Origin: Melieria omissa | Taxonomy: Eukaryota; Arthropoda; Insecta; Diptera; Ulidiidae | DNA length: 64,000 nt | Direction of reading: 5' to 3' | Assembly (NCBI GenBank): GCA_963971225.1 | Contig: OZ020267.1 | Span: 38,043,354-38,107,353 of the forward strand | Translations under genes and position numbers: made by a program | Part shown: piece by piece, positions 10,871 through 23,469 of the stretch | How the letters are laid out: each line of letters starts with the position of its first letter | Position numbering within the stretch: the stretch's first letter is position 1 | The notes under the pieces: model-generated | Databases searched by the model: none | What the model was told of the DNA's origin: nothing | Seen by the model: the letters and a program-made list of their open reading frames with translations, nothing else

Positions 10871-11945
10871 ATGGACGCCAAACGCTGTGGTCACTCTTCA
10901 CTTAGAAAGAAAATCAAGTAAGCAAAGTTGGTGAGTCTCCTTTCAAATAAAATTGACCACATTTTTGTGTATCACACCGTCATGTGATATCAGGAAACTG
11001 GAGGCACTAGGAAACGATATGGTGAAGGCATACAGAGAACTTAAATGGGTGTGTGGGTAGAAATTTGAAAAATAGATAAAATAATTCAAACTCAGTGAAA
11101 ACCAAATGGTAAAGGAATTTGACATAAATAGTACGAGCATTCGACTCATCTTAAAAAAAGACCTACTGCCTTTAAAGAAAAATATGCATCAGGGAACAAA
11201 CACTACTAGAACTACTAGCCATCACAACAAACTATCAGATTTGATTTTTCATAAAACGGTAATTTGAATGAGTTACGGATCACTCGATGACAAAGAACTG
11301 CTCAGGAAATGCTCAGGAAATAGTTTGGATGCCAATAACCGAAATAAAAGAAACTAACATAAAATAAAATAAAATAAAATAAAATAAAATAAAATAAAAT
11401 AAAATAAAATAAAATAAAATAAAATAAAATAAAATAAAATAAAATAAAATAAAATAGAATAAAATAAAATAAAATAAAATAAAATAAAATAAAATAAAAT
11501 AAAATAAAATAAAATAAAATAAAATAAAATAAAATACAATAAAATAAAATAAAATAAAATAAAATAAAATAAAATAAAATAAAATAAAATAAAATAAAAT
11601 AAAATAAAATAAAATAAAATAAAATAAAATAAAATAAAATAAAATAAAATAAAATAAAATAAAATAAAATGAAACAATAATAAAATAAAGTAATATAAAA
11701 TATTTGGAAATAATAACTATACAATTCAGCAGGACTCTTCTAGAACTTTCCAACAAAACAAGCGCAACCCAGGCTTTTTCAAATCTGCTAAGGAAGGGCC
11801 GCCTTACTCACCAGAGCTGAATTCTTTCGACTATTTCCTGTGGCGGGTTTTTCAATCAAAAACTTATACAAAAAACGCAGCGACTAGTGGTCGGCATTTT
11901 CTTCTTACATCGTACAAGATGAGGCAGAAACATTTCATTTGCATA
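10871..11945 (+). pseudogene. maT-like Tc1/mariner transposase relic interrupted by a microsatellite
   Basis: The plus strand opens with ATG at 10871. Across several frames it shows a homeodomain-like N-terminus (YQETGGTRKRYGEG; family pattern -ETGS--DRPRSGRP), then KEFDINSTSIRLILKKDL and HHNKLSDLIFHKTV. About 400 bp later comes IQQDSSRTFQQN, with the second catalytic Asp, and EGPPYSPELNSFDYFLW, with the third. The PPYSP-LN--DYFLW signature separates this lineage (maT or a related long-spacing DDxD group) from classical mariners. The (AAAAT)n array at 11359-11670 sits where the first catalytic Asp region should be. Multiple frameshifts and stops are present, and terminal repeats were not found. 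The exact lineage is uncertain. Confidence 0.68.
11359..11670. repeat. (AAAAT)n microsatellite, about 62 units
   Basis: About 310 bp of AAAAT repeats carry only two visible variants (a G near 11457 and a C near 11537). The array lies inside the maT-like relic, between its DNA-binding and catalytic blocks. The long Phe-Ile-Leu-Tyr frames on the minus strand are not genes. Confidence 0.96.
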
Positions 11946-11971
11946 CATTTCCTAAAATCTTCTAGATTTAG

Positions 11972-12103
11972 TTGTTCAATTGAGGCTAAATGTTAATAAA
12001 ATTTGCTGTCAGAAAACAAAAACTTTGATTTTTTATTTTAGTTATGGTTTAACTCATTCAGTTGAAACTAAATGTTAATAAAATTTACTGTCAGAAAACA
12101 AAT
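11972..12103. repeat. Two-copy tandem duplication, period about 82 bp
   Basis: GCTAAATGTTAATAAAATTT followed by GCTGTCAGAAAACAAA near 11984 recurs near 12067 as the same block with an A for the first G of GCTGTC. The leading TTCAATTGA/TTCAGTTGA is also shared. The duplication begins about 30 bp after the maT-like relic ends. Confidence 0.8.
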
Positions 12104-12149
12104 AACTTTTTTTTGTTGGATCCCTTAAATCATATTACAGAATTATTGT

Positions 12150-12800
12150 TATTTAACACCTTTGGTTAGTGTGGAATTGCCATTTCATTCAACTAATGTC
12201 ACTCATAAGCCGCTAATTTGAGTTATTTTTTTAAATTCCATTGGATTAAACTCCAATACTAGTTTGATTTTAATGTTTTTCATTGTTCAATTGAACAAAT
12301 GTTACTCATACGCCCCACATTTCAGAGTTACTTGCCATTTTATTTAACACTTCATTTATTTTATTTCAATATTTCTTTCATCATTTTGTTGTTTTAAGTA
12401 AAACAATTCAAGTAAAATAAGGTGATCAAGAATTAGTTTTGGTTAAGTGACTTTCTCTCAATTGTTAAATCTACTCATACTCGTTCAACTTGAGTAATTT
12501 CTAGCTTTCCATTGCGTGTTATTCGATTCATATTTAACATATTTATGCTGATCATTGCATAGGTTTTAACTATTTTATTAATTTTTCAAATTATATTATT
12601 TTCAAATTTAATTTAATTTTATTTTATTTTATTTTATTTTATTTTATTTTATTTTATTTTATTTTATTTTTTTTTATTTTATTTTACTTTACTTTAAACG
12701 TTCCTATTTTACGAATAAGTCTTCAATTTAAGTCAATTTTGGTACTCAGTGAATTAATGTTACTCATACGCCCGTAACCAGTGTCACTAATACGTGTTTT
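12150..12800. repeat. Degenerate repeats with a recurring ACTCATA core and an (ATTTT)n run
   Basis: The core ACTCATA, preceded by a TCAATTGAA-like block and AATGT, recurs at about 12201, 12304, 12473 and 12762. Spacings of about 103, 169 and 289 suggest an old, eroded tandem array. An (ATTTT)n tract at 12610-12695 lies between the last two cores. Confidence 0.5.
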
Positions 12801-14880
12801 CTTTAGAAAGCAAGATGATGTATTCTATGAATCTTTCATTTTTTTGTTAAAAGACACACTGCAATGCATAAAACATATATAAAAAAACCAAAACAGCAAA
12901 AACGTTTTCTAACTTTGATTCAAAACGGAAAATTTTTCACGGAAATGAAACAACACTTTTTTCTCAGGAGAAAATATTTGTCAAGTTATATGACAATAAT
13001 TACGGAATATATTTGACAGAGTTTTGGGTCTTTCAAAAATATATTTTTAATGGAAATATTTTTTACAAAATATTTTACTTATTTTTATACTCAGTACTTT
13101 GCATTAAAATCGCATCAAGTTGCCACATGTTGCCTCCAAAAAAGTGCTTGAAATATTTCTCAACAATTTCTCAAGTGACATCGATTCAAATTTGATTCAA
13201 CACACCTCTTGCGTCTACAAAACTTTGCACATGAAAACCATACAACAATAACACAACTCGAACCCGAACTAAAATGAATTTTTTCTTTGGTATGTTCTCA
13301 CTAGGAAATCACATTCGAGTCATACATTTTCGCACGCAAAAACAGTCACCGCAGGGAATTGTGGTCACTGCACATTCAAGCAAACAAGCGCGCAATTTTC
13401 AGAGCAAATTCACATAAAATTCCCAAATGCCACTAACAGAAAAAAGACTGCGAGTAGGGCGGGTCAGCTTTGCAATGGAGCAGGACATTTATTGTCGTTT
13501 CTTTGCAGACAATGCCGATTTGTATTTTTCACTTTTCATACAAACACACATATAGTGTATGTGTGTGAGTATGTGTGTGTAGTTGCCCTTGGATGCTTTA
13601 CCATTTGACGAGCAATTGCCACACACTGGACACCAAATGACAAACGCTGCGACACGCACCCACCGCGTCAACCGTCAAGTGACAAATTGTATTTTACGAC
13701 GCGAAACGAAATTTTAGTTCATAAAACTGGCGCAGATTTCGCATAACTTTGGCGCGTTCGCTTGGCCGCACGCACGAAACTGCGCGGCTACGCACAGCCT
13801 CCAGTAGGCCACGGCCACACTCGCGCCACAGCAGCGCCCACCGCGGCGTTTATGACCAGCTCACGCGCTTTATTGTCACACACACTCACACATAGGCACA
13901 CTCGAGTCCGAGACAACGAGCGACTGTAGCGCGACACAAGGTTACAATTAATTACTTGGACAGCGGCGCGCACTGGTGTCTCTGCGTCGGAATCTGGCAA
14001 TTTTCAATTTTTCCACGCACCACCAATCAGCGAAACGTTTGCGTATTCCTGAGTGCCCGTCAGCGCTGACAACATCGCAATTATGCTATCGTACAAATAT
14101 ATATTTGGCTCACACCAACGCACACGCACACTCACATACGGACAGAGACAGAATATTTGCGGTTCGGCTGCACGGCGCACGTTGCGTTTATTGTTGTCAC
14201 TGCCTTCGACTGCGTTCGACTGAAGTCGTTGCGAAAGCGTTGGCTCACTTTTGCCTAGGTTAGTGTTGTGTGCCACTTCGAAGCGGATAAACGGATAAAC
14301 GGCAAACGAGCAGCGACGAGCGCAAAGTGCTCCGAAGAGCGCATCGGTGAGAGCACTTTGCGAGCGGCAGAGCTTAAGAGCGCATTTGTCCTTTGCCACG
14401 CGCTGCAAGTTCAGCATGAAAATGCCAAATTGGACAAGGACGCGGCTGCATAATGCTTATAAATATTAATGCTATCAATATTTCCGAAAAGGTCCAATTT
14501 AAATTGCGAATCGCTGGCTTCACTGCGTATGAGTAATTAGGGAATCGGCGAGGAAAAACACGCGCGTCGAGTGGGCGCTGCGGTTTGGTGTGATGTGGTG
14601 TGCGGCCAATGCGTGGTGTGCGAACGATAAATAATTAACGGAGACTAAGATGTAGTGCGCTCGAATCACGGGGCGTATGAGTAATTGGCCACTTTTTTGT
14701 TGCTTCATTAAAGCGCGTGTGTGCAATATGTAATGAAAGGAAAGAAAAGTTTGGCGCCAGAGATGACTGCCGAAGTGATCAATTATTGATATGAAAAATG
14801 TTGCCACTTCGGAGAGAAAAGTTTAAAGTAAAACTTTTAATCGTTAACCTATTTGTGAGTAATGGCCCACTTTGAACTCA
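12801..14880. other. Non-coding stretch with a GC-richer block
   Basis: Bases 13650-14450 are notably richer in G and C, with many GCG and CGC strings and short CA runs. Open frames overlap on both strands, end in unrelated ways and match no family I know. Such blocks are common in fly intergenic and intronic DNA, but I cannot assign a role. Confidence 0.45.
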
Positions 14881-14884
14881 TTAG

Positions 14885-15025
14885 GGTCTATGGGAAAATT
14901 TAAAAATTGTTGCCTCATAACTAAAAATATTTAAACGAATTATTATTGTTTTTAAGATCTTTGGGAAAATTAAAAAAATTTTGCATTATAACTAGAAATA
15001 TTTAAAGGAGTTATTATAATTTTTA
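14885..15025. repeat. Two-copy tandem duplication, period about 71 bp
   Basis: GGGAAAATT with its downstream ATAACTA-AAATATTTAAA block occurs at 14892 and 14963 with scattered differences. It lies about 50 bp left of mariner copy 2. Confidence 0.7.
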
Positions 15026-15072
15026 AGGACTAAGTTAACTTTTTGATTACACGTAAAAAATAATGTTTACTA

Positions 15073-15822
15073 TCAGGTGTACAACTTTGCTTCCGCCGTT
15101 TTTTTCCAAAATTAAAAGCTTTATTGCGAAAAAGTGCTTACAGATGTATTATTCAAAGTATTGTCCGTCGCTAGCGACAACTTTCTCCCATCTTTCCGGC
15201 AATTTTCTGATCCCGGCTCGAAAAAAGGAGTCCTCTTTTGACGCTATCCATGAAGCAATCCATTTTTCCAATTCTTCGAAGGATTGAAAATGTTGATCTG
15301 CCAGGCCGTGTGCCATCGAAGGGAATAGGTGGAAGTCAGAAGGGGCGACATCTGGGGAATACGGCGGGTGGGGCAAGACTTCCCATTTCAGCGTTTCCAG
15401 GTACTTTTTGACCACTTTTGCGACGTGAGGCCGAGCATTGTCGTGTTGGAGGATGACTTTGTCATGTCGCTCTTGATATTGTGGCCATTTTTAAAACGTT
15501 GAAACCACTCCCGACACGTTCTTTCACTCAGAGCAGCATCACCGTAAGTTTCTGAGAGCATTCGATGCGCTTCAGCTGCATTTTTTTCGAATTGTAACAG
15601 AAAAGTAAAACTTCCCGCAAATGGCGAGAATTGGGCACATAAACGGACATTTTCGAGCGTGAATAATACGAAAACAAGAACAACTGTCACTGAAACGGCG
15701 ATGACAATTCGTTAGGCACTGTCCACACTCACTTTAAAGGCATTACCATCTATGTATTTCAACCAGCCTCAGCCGGTACAGCCACCTATCGGAAAACGAC
15801 GGAAGCAAAGTTGTACACCTGA
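15073..15822 (-). mobile_element. Internally deleted Mos1-like mariner, copy 2
   Basis: It has the same inverted repeats as copy 1 and TA duplications at 15071-15072 and 15823-15824; length 750 bp. The minus strand has the same N-terminal helix-turn-helix region ending RFKNG. A deletion removes the first catalytic Asp block. Then come QHDNARPH and YSPDVAPSDFHLF with the usual C-terminus. This copy keeps about ten more bases right of the deletion (reading HNIKSD/QYQERHD, depending on frame) than copy 1. Identity to copy 1 is very high apart from homopolymer lengths and the junction. It is non-autonomous. Confidence 0.93.
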
Positions 15823-15824
15823 TA

Positions 15825-17990
15825 CTTTGTGCTGCAAAACGCATTAAACAGTGACTTTCTGTGAGCATTTCTATTGCATTGTTGTGAACATTTTTAAAAT
15901 AGTAGGCCAGAATGACTCAGCAATCAAGCCCAAACAAAATGCTCAGAGATGAGAAGCACGTTGCATGAAAACTGTTGTGGAATACGAACACAGCAAACCG
16001 CGGCGTTGATGAGTTCGCGCTTTTCCGGGTAATAATCTTTGTAAGCTGTTATTTCTAATGAATATAAATAATAATTTTTGTATACATATTTACTTATGTA
16101 GATTAGACACGGTTTAGAGTTTTATGGAGATTCCTAGTAATGGATTTTCGATTCTCAGGAAATTTTCTTTTTATGAGGTTGCTGCACAGGGTTGCCCTTG
16201 GTGAATTAGAATCTATGACTAGCCCCCAATAATTTTTCGTACCATAAACATACCAAATATTGATTTTATCAATTGAGTTCTCACCACCTGACAGGTGTCT
16301 CTAGACACCTAGAGTGGTCTAGTCTCTAGACGTGTCAAAGGTATGGCTCATCCCCATTTATTTTCCCTTCCAAATGTTTCTCTCTAATACTTATAAATAC
16401 TTTCGAACTCCAACTCCAAACTGTCTATGAAATTACTTTGCCACTTGTAAATTTTATGATAAACCAAGTGTAATAAGAGGAACTATCGCATTTCAGAAAT
16501 CGCTTAATCAATTTGTATGATTTCTTCAACATTCGACCGTATTATTGAGTGCAAAATATACAAAAATTTTAAACTTTAAAATTTCATCAATCAGAAAGCG
16601 CTTCGCATACAAATGAATTTGTGAAATTACACCGTGCGACAAAAATAAAAAAAATGTTCACACCGGAAAAAATTCATATAAACGTACAAAAAACAAGAGA
16701 CCAAACATAGTACTACTACATACTCAGTTTTTCATTTCTACATCCTTTTAGTCCTTTTAAAAGGACTTCAAAGTTTTGAAGGGGATATAAAATAAAAAAT
16801 ACTTAACCTCGTTAGAATATGGCAATATGTACATCAAATTAAAGAGGAAAGGCTCAAGAATTAAAAAATAATTGATTTGTTATATTTGTAGAAAAAGGAT
16901 ACAAAAAAGGTCCTTTGAAAATTTTAATCCTTTATATCTTTGAAAATTTTTAAAGAATTTTCTTGAAAAATAAGTATGTTAAATACCAAAATCTCCTTGT
17001 TCACGTGTCAAAATATCATTATTCTCGCTTTATTGATCTTTTTATTATTTGAAATACTGATATTCAAATATTTAAATTAAAGTTTTTGTACTTTATGAGA
17101 ATTGCAGCTTCCGCCTTTTTTTAAAAACTTTATTGGCTTTGAAGCCAATAAAGTTAGACTAATGAAATTTTGACACGTGATCAAGGAGATTTTGGGTTCT
17201 AACATACTTACTTATGTTAGGTAAGTTTCAGAGGGAGGAAATATAATTAATAAACTATTCTTCGATTCACTATAAAATTGTATATCGCTTCTACAAGGTG
17301 GAGCAAAAGTTGTCACCCAGTGTTCTTTGGGTCTAAGTTGTTTACGAGAAAGAAAGCTTCAACTGTGCGAATTATTTTTGATAAAGTCGTGTGAAAATAC
17401 TTTTGATCTTTCCGCAAGATGATAAATATGAGAAATTAGAAGTCATTCATAGTAATGTGGCATATTTAGTTTTTTTTAATTTTTTATCAAGGTCATTGGA
17501 AAAGGACTTTCAAATTTCAAGGACATATTTACATTTTTGAAAGATTTTTCTCTAAGTATTTCCAGCTGTGCAGTGATGAACATATAGGTATCACTAAAAG
17601 AGGAAAATTATCGCTTCTCGACCAAACTTTCCATTTTGAACTTTCAGGACTAAATATGTAAGTGTGGTCGTTTCAAATATGTATACTTCAATAGCTTTGA
17701 TATTAATTAAGAAATCATCTGAAAAAAATATATGTTTTGAAGCTGGGTTTGTAGAATAAAACTTGAAAAATTAATTAATTTTTTTAATTTAATTTTTTTA
17801 TTTTCTATTTTTATGTTTTATTTTATTTTTATTTTATTTTTATTGGTTTAAAGTTTTCATCTCATCAGCACAATTTTAGTATGGAATATGCATTAGTTTT
17901 TTATCTATAAAATTGTTTGCATTAATTTTTCCGATGAGTACTTCAACTTATCACAGTAGCTGACCCAGGCAGTATAATGTAGGAATTTTA
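15825..17990. other. AT-rich non-coding stretch
   Basis: No gene was found. It holds the inverted repeat at 16972-17212 and repeated GGACTTTCAAA-type blocks near 16755 and 17503 that may belong to one eroded element. Confidence 0.5.
16972..17212. repeat. Inverted repeat with ~55-bp arms and an inner hairpin
   Basis: The left arm (about 16972-17026, containing AAAATCTCCTTG and CACGTGTCAAAAT) is matched in reverse by the right arm (about 17158-17212) at roughly nine bases in ten. Between them, 17129-17157 forms a perfect 13-bp stem (ACTTTATTGGCTT / AAGCCAATAAAGT) with a 3-base loop. No terminal duplication was recognised. It could be a foldback element or MITE fragment. Confidence 0.72.
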
Positions 17991-17994
17991 AATA

Positions 17995-19170
17995 CAGTGT
18001 GTTCAGCAATAAACTTTATTCGCTTATTCGGTTAACTGTTAACAAAACATTCTGTTTTCTGTTTTTCTGTTCTGTTGTTACATAAGCGCACATTGTTGCG
18101 GGTGTAAACGCATAAATTTTAATCAATTCTATTTGTGCTATTTAAAAACATTTGAAATCGAGCTTTTTGACAAAGTAAGTTAAAAAAACTGCAACATATC
18201 TTAAAACCACTTCCACGTTTGTTAAAAGGTGGTCTGAACGCTATGCAGAAACAGAAAACGTTGACGACGAACCAGGAAGAGTCCAAAACTCCACCACTTT
18301 AAAGCGGCAGGATAAACTCATCGTTGGGCTTTTTGAAAGAAACCCAAGGGTCAGTCTGAGAGAAGCCAAAAACATACTATCAGAGAAGGGCCTCGATATA
18401 TCCTTAACTACGACTCGCGACAGGCTTCAGCAATCAGGCATAAAACGTAGAGGTACTTTGTCGAAACCGTTGCTTTCAAAAAACCATCTTGAAAATCGTG
18501 ATTGGAACAAAGCAATATTACAGATGAATCAACTTTTGTGTTGTTGAATCCAATTAGACATGTTTGATTGAAAGAAGGTGAAAAATGTATTCAACGAAGT
18601 GAAAAGCATCCCAGAAGGGTCATGTGTATGGATGCTTCTCTGCCCAAGGATTTGACATTCTAAAGAGTTTCATCGGAAATTTTAAAGCAGTTAGAATGCT
18701 GAAACTGTACAAGGATTGTTTATTAAAGTTTGCTGAAAAATTATATTAGAAAAATTACACCTATTGGATACTAAAGAAGATAACGATCCAAACACAAAAG
18801 TATACTATGCACTAAGTGGAAAGAGGATAACGATATTGGAACTTTGGATTGGCCTTCACAGTCAAGAGATCCAAATGCCATAGAGAATGTGTGGGCTATA
18901 ATGAAAGCTAAGATATCAAAAAAGAATATAAAATCATTAAAACATTTTATTCGATTTCTCAAAAGAACGTGGAGGTCTCTTTCCGTGGAACATGCTGAAA
19001 TTTTGGCTGCCAGTTGTCGCCAAAGATGTCACGCTATTATAGACTATGCAGGAGATTGGACCCCATATTAAGCGTTCTGTCGAAACTTATAATAATATGT
19101 ATTTGTCAATAATAACAAATTTTTTCAAATAAATAGTTATAATGCACACTCGTTTTTTGTTGAACTAACC
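17995..19170 (+). pseudogene. Tc1-like transposon with broken transposase
   Basis: The left end is TA then CAGTGTGTTCAGCAATAAAC. The right end near 19152-19170 is a degraded inverse of it (TTTTTGTTGAACTAAC). The plus strand encodes, in several frames, a helix-turn-helix region (SLREAKNILSEKGLDISLTT), then TDESTF with the first Asp (about 18520), EDNDP with the second (18776-18790) and DWPSQSRDPNAIENVW with the final Glu. Joined across a frameshift at about 18822, the second Asp and the Glu lie about 33-34 residues apart, as in DD34E Tc1 transposases that cut and paste at TA. All three acidic residues survive, but stops and at least two frameshifts kill the frame. The length of 1.18 kb implies only small deletions. 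Confidence 0.82.
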
Positions 19171-19460
19171 ATCGGCTTTGCAGCAGAATCGCTGTGCAAC
19201 GACACGTTGAAGATTGTTGAAAATTTTGTATTTCAATTAACTGAAAGCGAAGTGGGTTGCACCTCGCCTATTTTTATAAACTGAATACATTTCAGCGATC
19301 TTGTGGGTGATATGAATAAATGGCAGAGAAGTGTTGAGATGTTAGCATCTCGCTTGACTTCTAGTTTCATCTCTTGGGTCAGAAGTACTGTCGCACTTCG
19401 TAAAATTATTGAACCAGGCACCAACTATTCAAAATGAGCCTTGGGAAGTTTTAAATGAAC

Positions 19461-19546
19461 CAAAACTAAAGACATTCTAAGTGAAAAACTAAAGCAGAGA
19501 AAAACTTAAAATTAAAGACATTCTAACTGAAAAACTAAAGCAGAGC
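19461..19546. repeat. Two-copy tandem duplication, period about 46 bp
   Basis: AAAGACATTCTAAGTGAAAA and AAAGACATTCTAACTGAAAA, each followed by ACTAAAGCAGAG, lie in direct tandem. Confidence 0.8.
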
Positions 19547-19549
19547 ATC

Positions 19550-20506
19550 AGTCATCATGCAGCAGAGCAATGGAGACAGTAGCCTACTTTGGGAACAGCC
19601 CTTAAATGTTTACATCCAGATGACACCAGGTTTCTTGTTTTTCTGCTCAGGCCGTCATGATTTTTTAGGATAACATTTAGCGTGTTCAATGCACTAAACT
19701 CGTTCTACACTAAGTGACATAGTGGTCAGACATAGGTAAAGTTTGTGAGAAAAATTCGCGGCATCGGTCACATGGATGTACACAGTATTGATACTTTTTT
19801 ATATCATAAAGTCTCATAAGAATTGAGACATTTCCAGTTTTAGCATTTATTCTCCTTAAAATTTCTTTTAAGATTGTCAAAACATTGATAATAACAAATA
19901 ATAAATTTATAATAATAAAGCAAAAAAACTTGTTACTTTTTCATATATTCTAAATTAATTAAAATTATTTTTTTTCAAGAATCCTCACTCTATTTTGAAT
20001 TTATTTCTTATAACAAAAAACTAAGAAATAAACCAAACAACAATATTTAAAAAAATACTTACATAAATAATCCTGAAGCAATTATAATAAAAATCCATTA
20101 ACTTGGCAATTTTCGCAGTGATAAATATTTTCATAACTAACATTAACATTTGCTTGGTTCGTTGTACACTCGGCGGGCTAATAAAAATTCCTAATGAAAT
20201 TTATAGCAATAAAAATTTTTACAATAACATGACACATGACAACATCGCGAGTACTTAATTAGAATCCAGAATGGCATCAGAACACACAGTGCGAAGAAGC
20301 GACAGGAGCTGTGAGTGTTGCACATAATTTTAATTTGTACAAGGAGCCGTTAGTCAGGCAGACAGACAGCCAGGCATGAAAGGCATAACGTGTCGCATAC
20401 TTGCGACTGCGGTGTCTTTATTTGAGATGTTTGTCATGTACGTTTTGTGTTTAATGGCGGCTGCTGGGCGGCCGCTGCGCTTTGCTTGCGCTGACCTACA
20501 TTGTCG

Positions 20507-20542
<36 letters not shown>

Positions 20543-22685
20543 TGTGTGATTGGGGCGCATACATGTTGCTTAAATGCTGTGATGGCTTTCGGCACAAACA
20601 CTCGAACTGTTACAGAGCCACAGATGCAAGCCCACACACACTCAGTCAGTCACATACACGCACACACACACTCGCATCGTGTACAAGCGGCAGGGCGCAA
20701 ATGGTGCTTTGGTTAAGTTATTTTCCTTGTGGGGAAATTAAAAATTGAACATAAAAAGATGAGCCGACTGGCAAACACATAAAAACGGTTTGTGTGTTGT
20801 GCTGCGGTCGGGTGTGCTTTGTGGTTTGGGAGCGCTGTGTGATGTGCAACGAGCGACGAGAGACGTGGGTGTGGGGGGTTTAAGTGTGTGGCGTTGCGAC
20901 AGTGACAGCTCGAATGTTGTTGTGAGCAGGAGTTGGTTTCTTTTTGTATTAATATTTTATAATTTTTTTTTATTTTTTTTATCTGCTGACACTTAATTTG
21001 TTGTATGTAGTCATAAAAGCAAATCACACGCCATCAGCTTAAAGTGGATTTGCTTCAATTAAATCCAATTTCAACTTAATAGAGCACACTAAATGCCCAG
21101 TTTTGTGCAGCACCAAACATGGGTCACGTATACGTCTCGGTGCCTCGAGGTAAATTGTTCGGAATTTTTCCAATTCGAGGTCAGCAAAAATATTCGGAAT
21201 TTATGCAGCAATTGCGTTCGGCTCTAACCTAAAACGTAACTGCCAATAATATGGCGCTGGCAAAGTTTTGCCGGAAATTGGCTAAAGCAAAGTTTACTCA
21301 GCGCTGCCATTGTGTTCCGTATGCTTTTTCGCTCATGTTTCTCTTTCTTGTTGTTGCTATGCAAAACGGCAAACGCTCAATGTCTTTGCAATGGCTGCAA
21401 TTGTACGTTTGCATCGGTTCGCCCTCTCGGCACTCATATTTTTGTTGGAGTCGCACAAAAACAAACAGTAAAATATTGTTGGATCCAGCATTATTTACCG
21501 CATGCGACCGACAATCACCCACATGCAAACACACTCATATATACATATCTGTGCACACATACATACATACACACCTACACAAACACATTGCGGCACACAT
21601 TTTCTGCATGCAATCAATGAAAGCGAAAGTTAAGCAACTTTCACTTTGTTTTTATTTGCATTGAATAGTGAAAGTTATTTTCTCTATATTTTGTTTGTTG
21701 TTGTTGTTTTGTTTTCGAGTTTTAGCTAAAGTTGGTATGCCTGTTCTCGTGTAACGGTAAAATATTTATATACAAATTGTTAGAGATTTGCAGTAGTTCA
21801 CCCGTTACACAGCAAGAGGCACGCACTCAGATGATGCATGTTTCGTCAGATGAGTGTTTCAGTTTCAATAATTTATTCCTGCCACAATTACTTACGTTGC
21901 ATTCCAAAGTTTTCTTAAATTAAATCAAATTCTTGCTGAGAAAGTTCTCATTCTGGGTTGGCGCTGCTGACTATTTCACTGTTGACTGCTTAAGGGAGAA
22001 CGAAAACCAAAGCAGCCAAACTGAGCAATAACACTGAGCGCTGAGAAAACTGCAGGACTACGCAAAACCTTCCAACTATTCGGAACACTTAACTACTGTA
22101 CTCTAGTTCCAAGCATTGTACTTCTATTACTAAAGTTCTATTCCGCAAATCAGCTTGAGTTAGGTTAGATAGAGCAGGGCGAGTACGACACCGATTCTTT
22201 CTCTCGGAGTCCAAAATGGCAATCATTCATACAGCCGCGGAACAAAACTAGAAGGAGTAGTCTGTACTCAATAAAATTCGGTATACTAGTTAATCATGGT
22301 CTGCTGAATTGAAATCTCCATTTTGTTTTTCTTAAACTTTTGTAGTTTGGCTTAAATTTGCTAATTTGGTGATTTTTGGAAAGCTATAGCACCAAGTGTG
22401 TTGGTTAGATTTTTCAGATTTTACATTGAATCGGTAATGTCAACATTGATAATTGCAAAGAAGAACAGAAATTGTCTAAGGACCCTTTATTTTTGCAATA
22501 AAAATGATAATAATCGATATATGCTTTGCATTTGTGCAGTTTTTTCTTCACTTTTCATGCTGATTGCATACTTTCAGGGATAAATCAAATATATTTTGTT
22601 GAAAAATAGGTTTTTGAACCAATTTTCAAATTGAATTATTTTCTGAGATCTGAAGATATTGGAGGATGTCATTACACAAAGGAGG
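19550..22685. other. Non-coding stretch with TG/CA microsatellites
   Basis: A (TG)16 run lies at 20509-20540 with CA-rich DNA at 20630-20685. A second CA/TA-rich patch lies at 21525-21590. Open frames here mostly read through these repeats. No coding family or element was recognised. Confidence 0.5.
20509..20540. repeat. (TG)16 microsatellite
   Basis: There are sixteen uninterrupted TG units, followed by shorter GTGTG and CACACA clusters within 150 bp. Confidence 0.95.
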
Positions 22686-22689
22686 ATGT

Positions 22690-23075
22690 CATCGACAAAG
22701 AAAGAATACTTCTTAAAATAAAATAAAATCCATTGATATACTTTCACACACTTCTTAGATATTTTCTTCTAAGTTTTGGCAATTTTCAGCTTTTTAGTTT
22801 TGAAAGATTTTTTTCCATTAAAATTGAAGTAGAAGCCTCAACATTGCTAATTTTAAGAAAACATTAAAAGCTAAAATGCCCACATAAATTTATAATCTAT
22901 ATTGAAAGTTTCAGCAACTTCTTGGTATCCATGTATTTTTACTTAGCCGCTTTTTGCACAGATTTTTTTGGGTTTTTCTGAGTTGGAGCTTTTCCTTTCA
23001 AATGACATCAAAATCTTTAAATTCTGAGACTATAAATTTTTTGAATTTTTTCAATGGATTTTTGTTTTGTGTCAC
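22690..23075 (-). repeat. Dispersed repeat R22, uninterrupted copy
   Basis: Read on the minus strand, this segment matches 32260-32428 plus 33705-33998 on the plus strand. Shared strings include TATAGTCTCAGAATTTAA, AACTCCAACT/AGCTCCAACT, AATATAGATTA and AAAGCTGAAAATTGCCAAAA, followed by CTTAGA and AAGTGTGTGAAAGTAT. I estimate over 85% identity in these blocks by eye. This copy has no mariner insert. The nature of the repeat is unknown, and no protein blocks were seen. Confidence 0.75.
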
Positions 23076-23469
23076 ATTGTGAATATCTTTATGTTTTCTT
23101 TTAGAACTAATCAATAGTCTCAATCCGAGGCAAACCAGTACAACCTTTTAATGAAAAAAAAGCAGATCCAAGATTTCAAGGAGCCTTGCCATGTCAGCCA
23201 TGTTCAGCAGAATTCGACTTCTTTCCCACCTATACAACTTTTGCAGGTTTCACTGAACTAGAAGAACAACGAGCTGCTGAATGTGACTTTGACTCAAAGA
23301 TAGTACAAATTGTATTTTCCTGAATACAAGTTAAGACCATATTACACTGTCAGGTGCCGCAATCGGTCCTTCTGAGCCACTCAATAGCTTTTTGGATTCA
23401 GCTGTTCATCTTCGCATACAAGGCAGATAGTTCTAATCACATAGTTATGCACTTCAATAATAATCAAGA

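Noticed and set aside
13788..14453. Overlapping open frames in a GC-rich block
   Set aside because: Frames lie on both strands without a shared family, start context or splice signals; GC-rich DNA has fewer chance stops.
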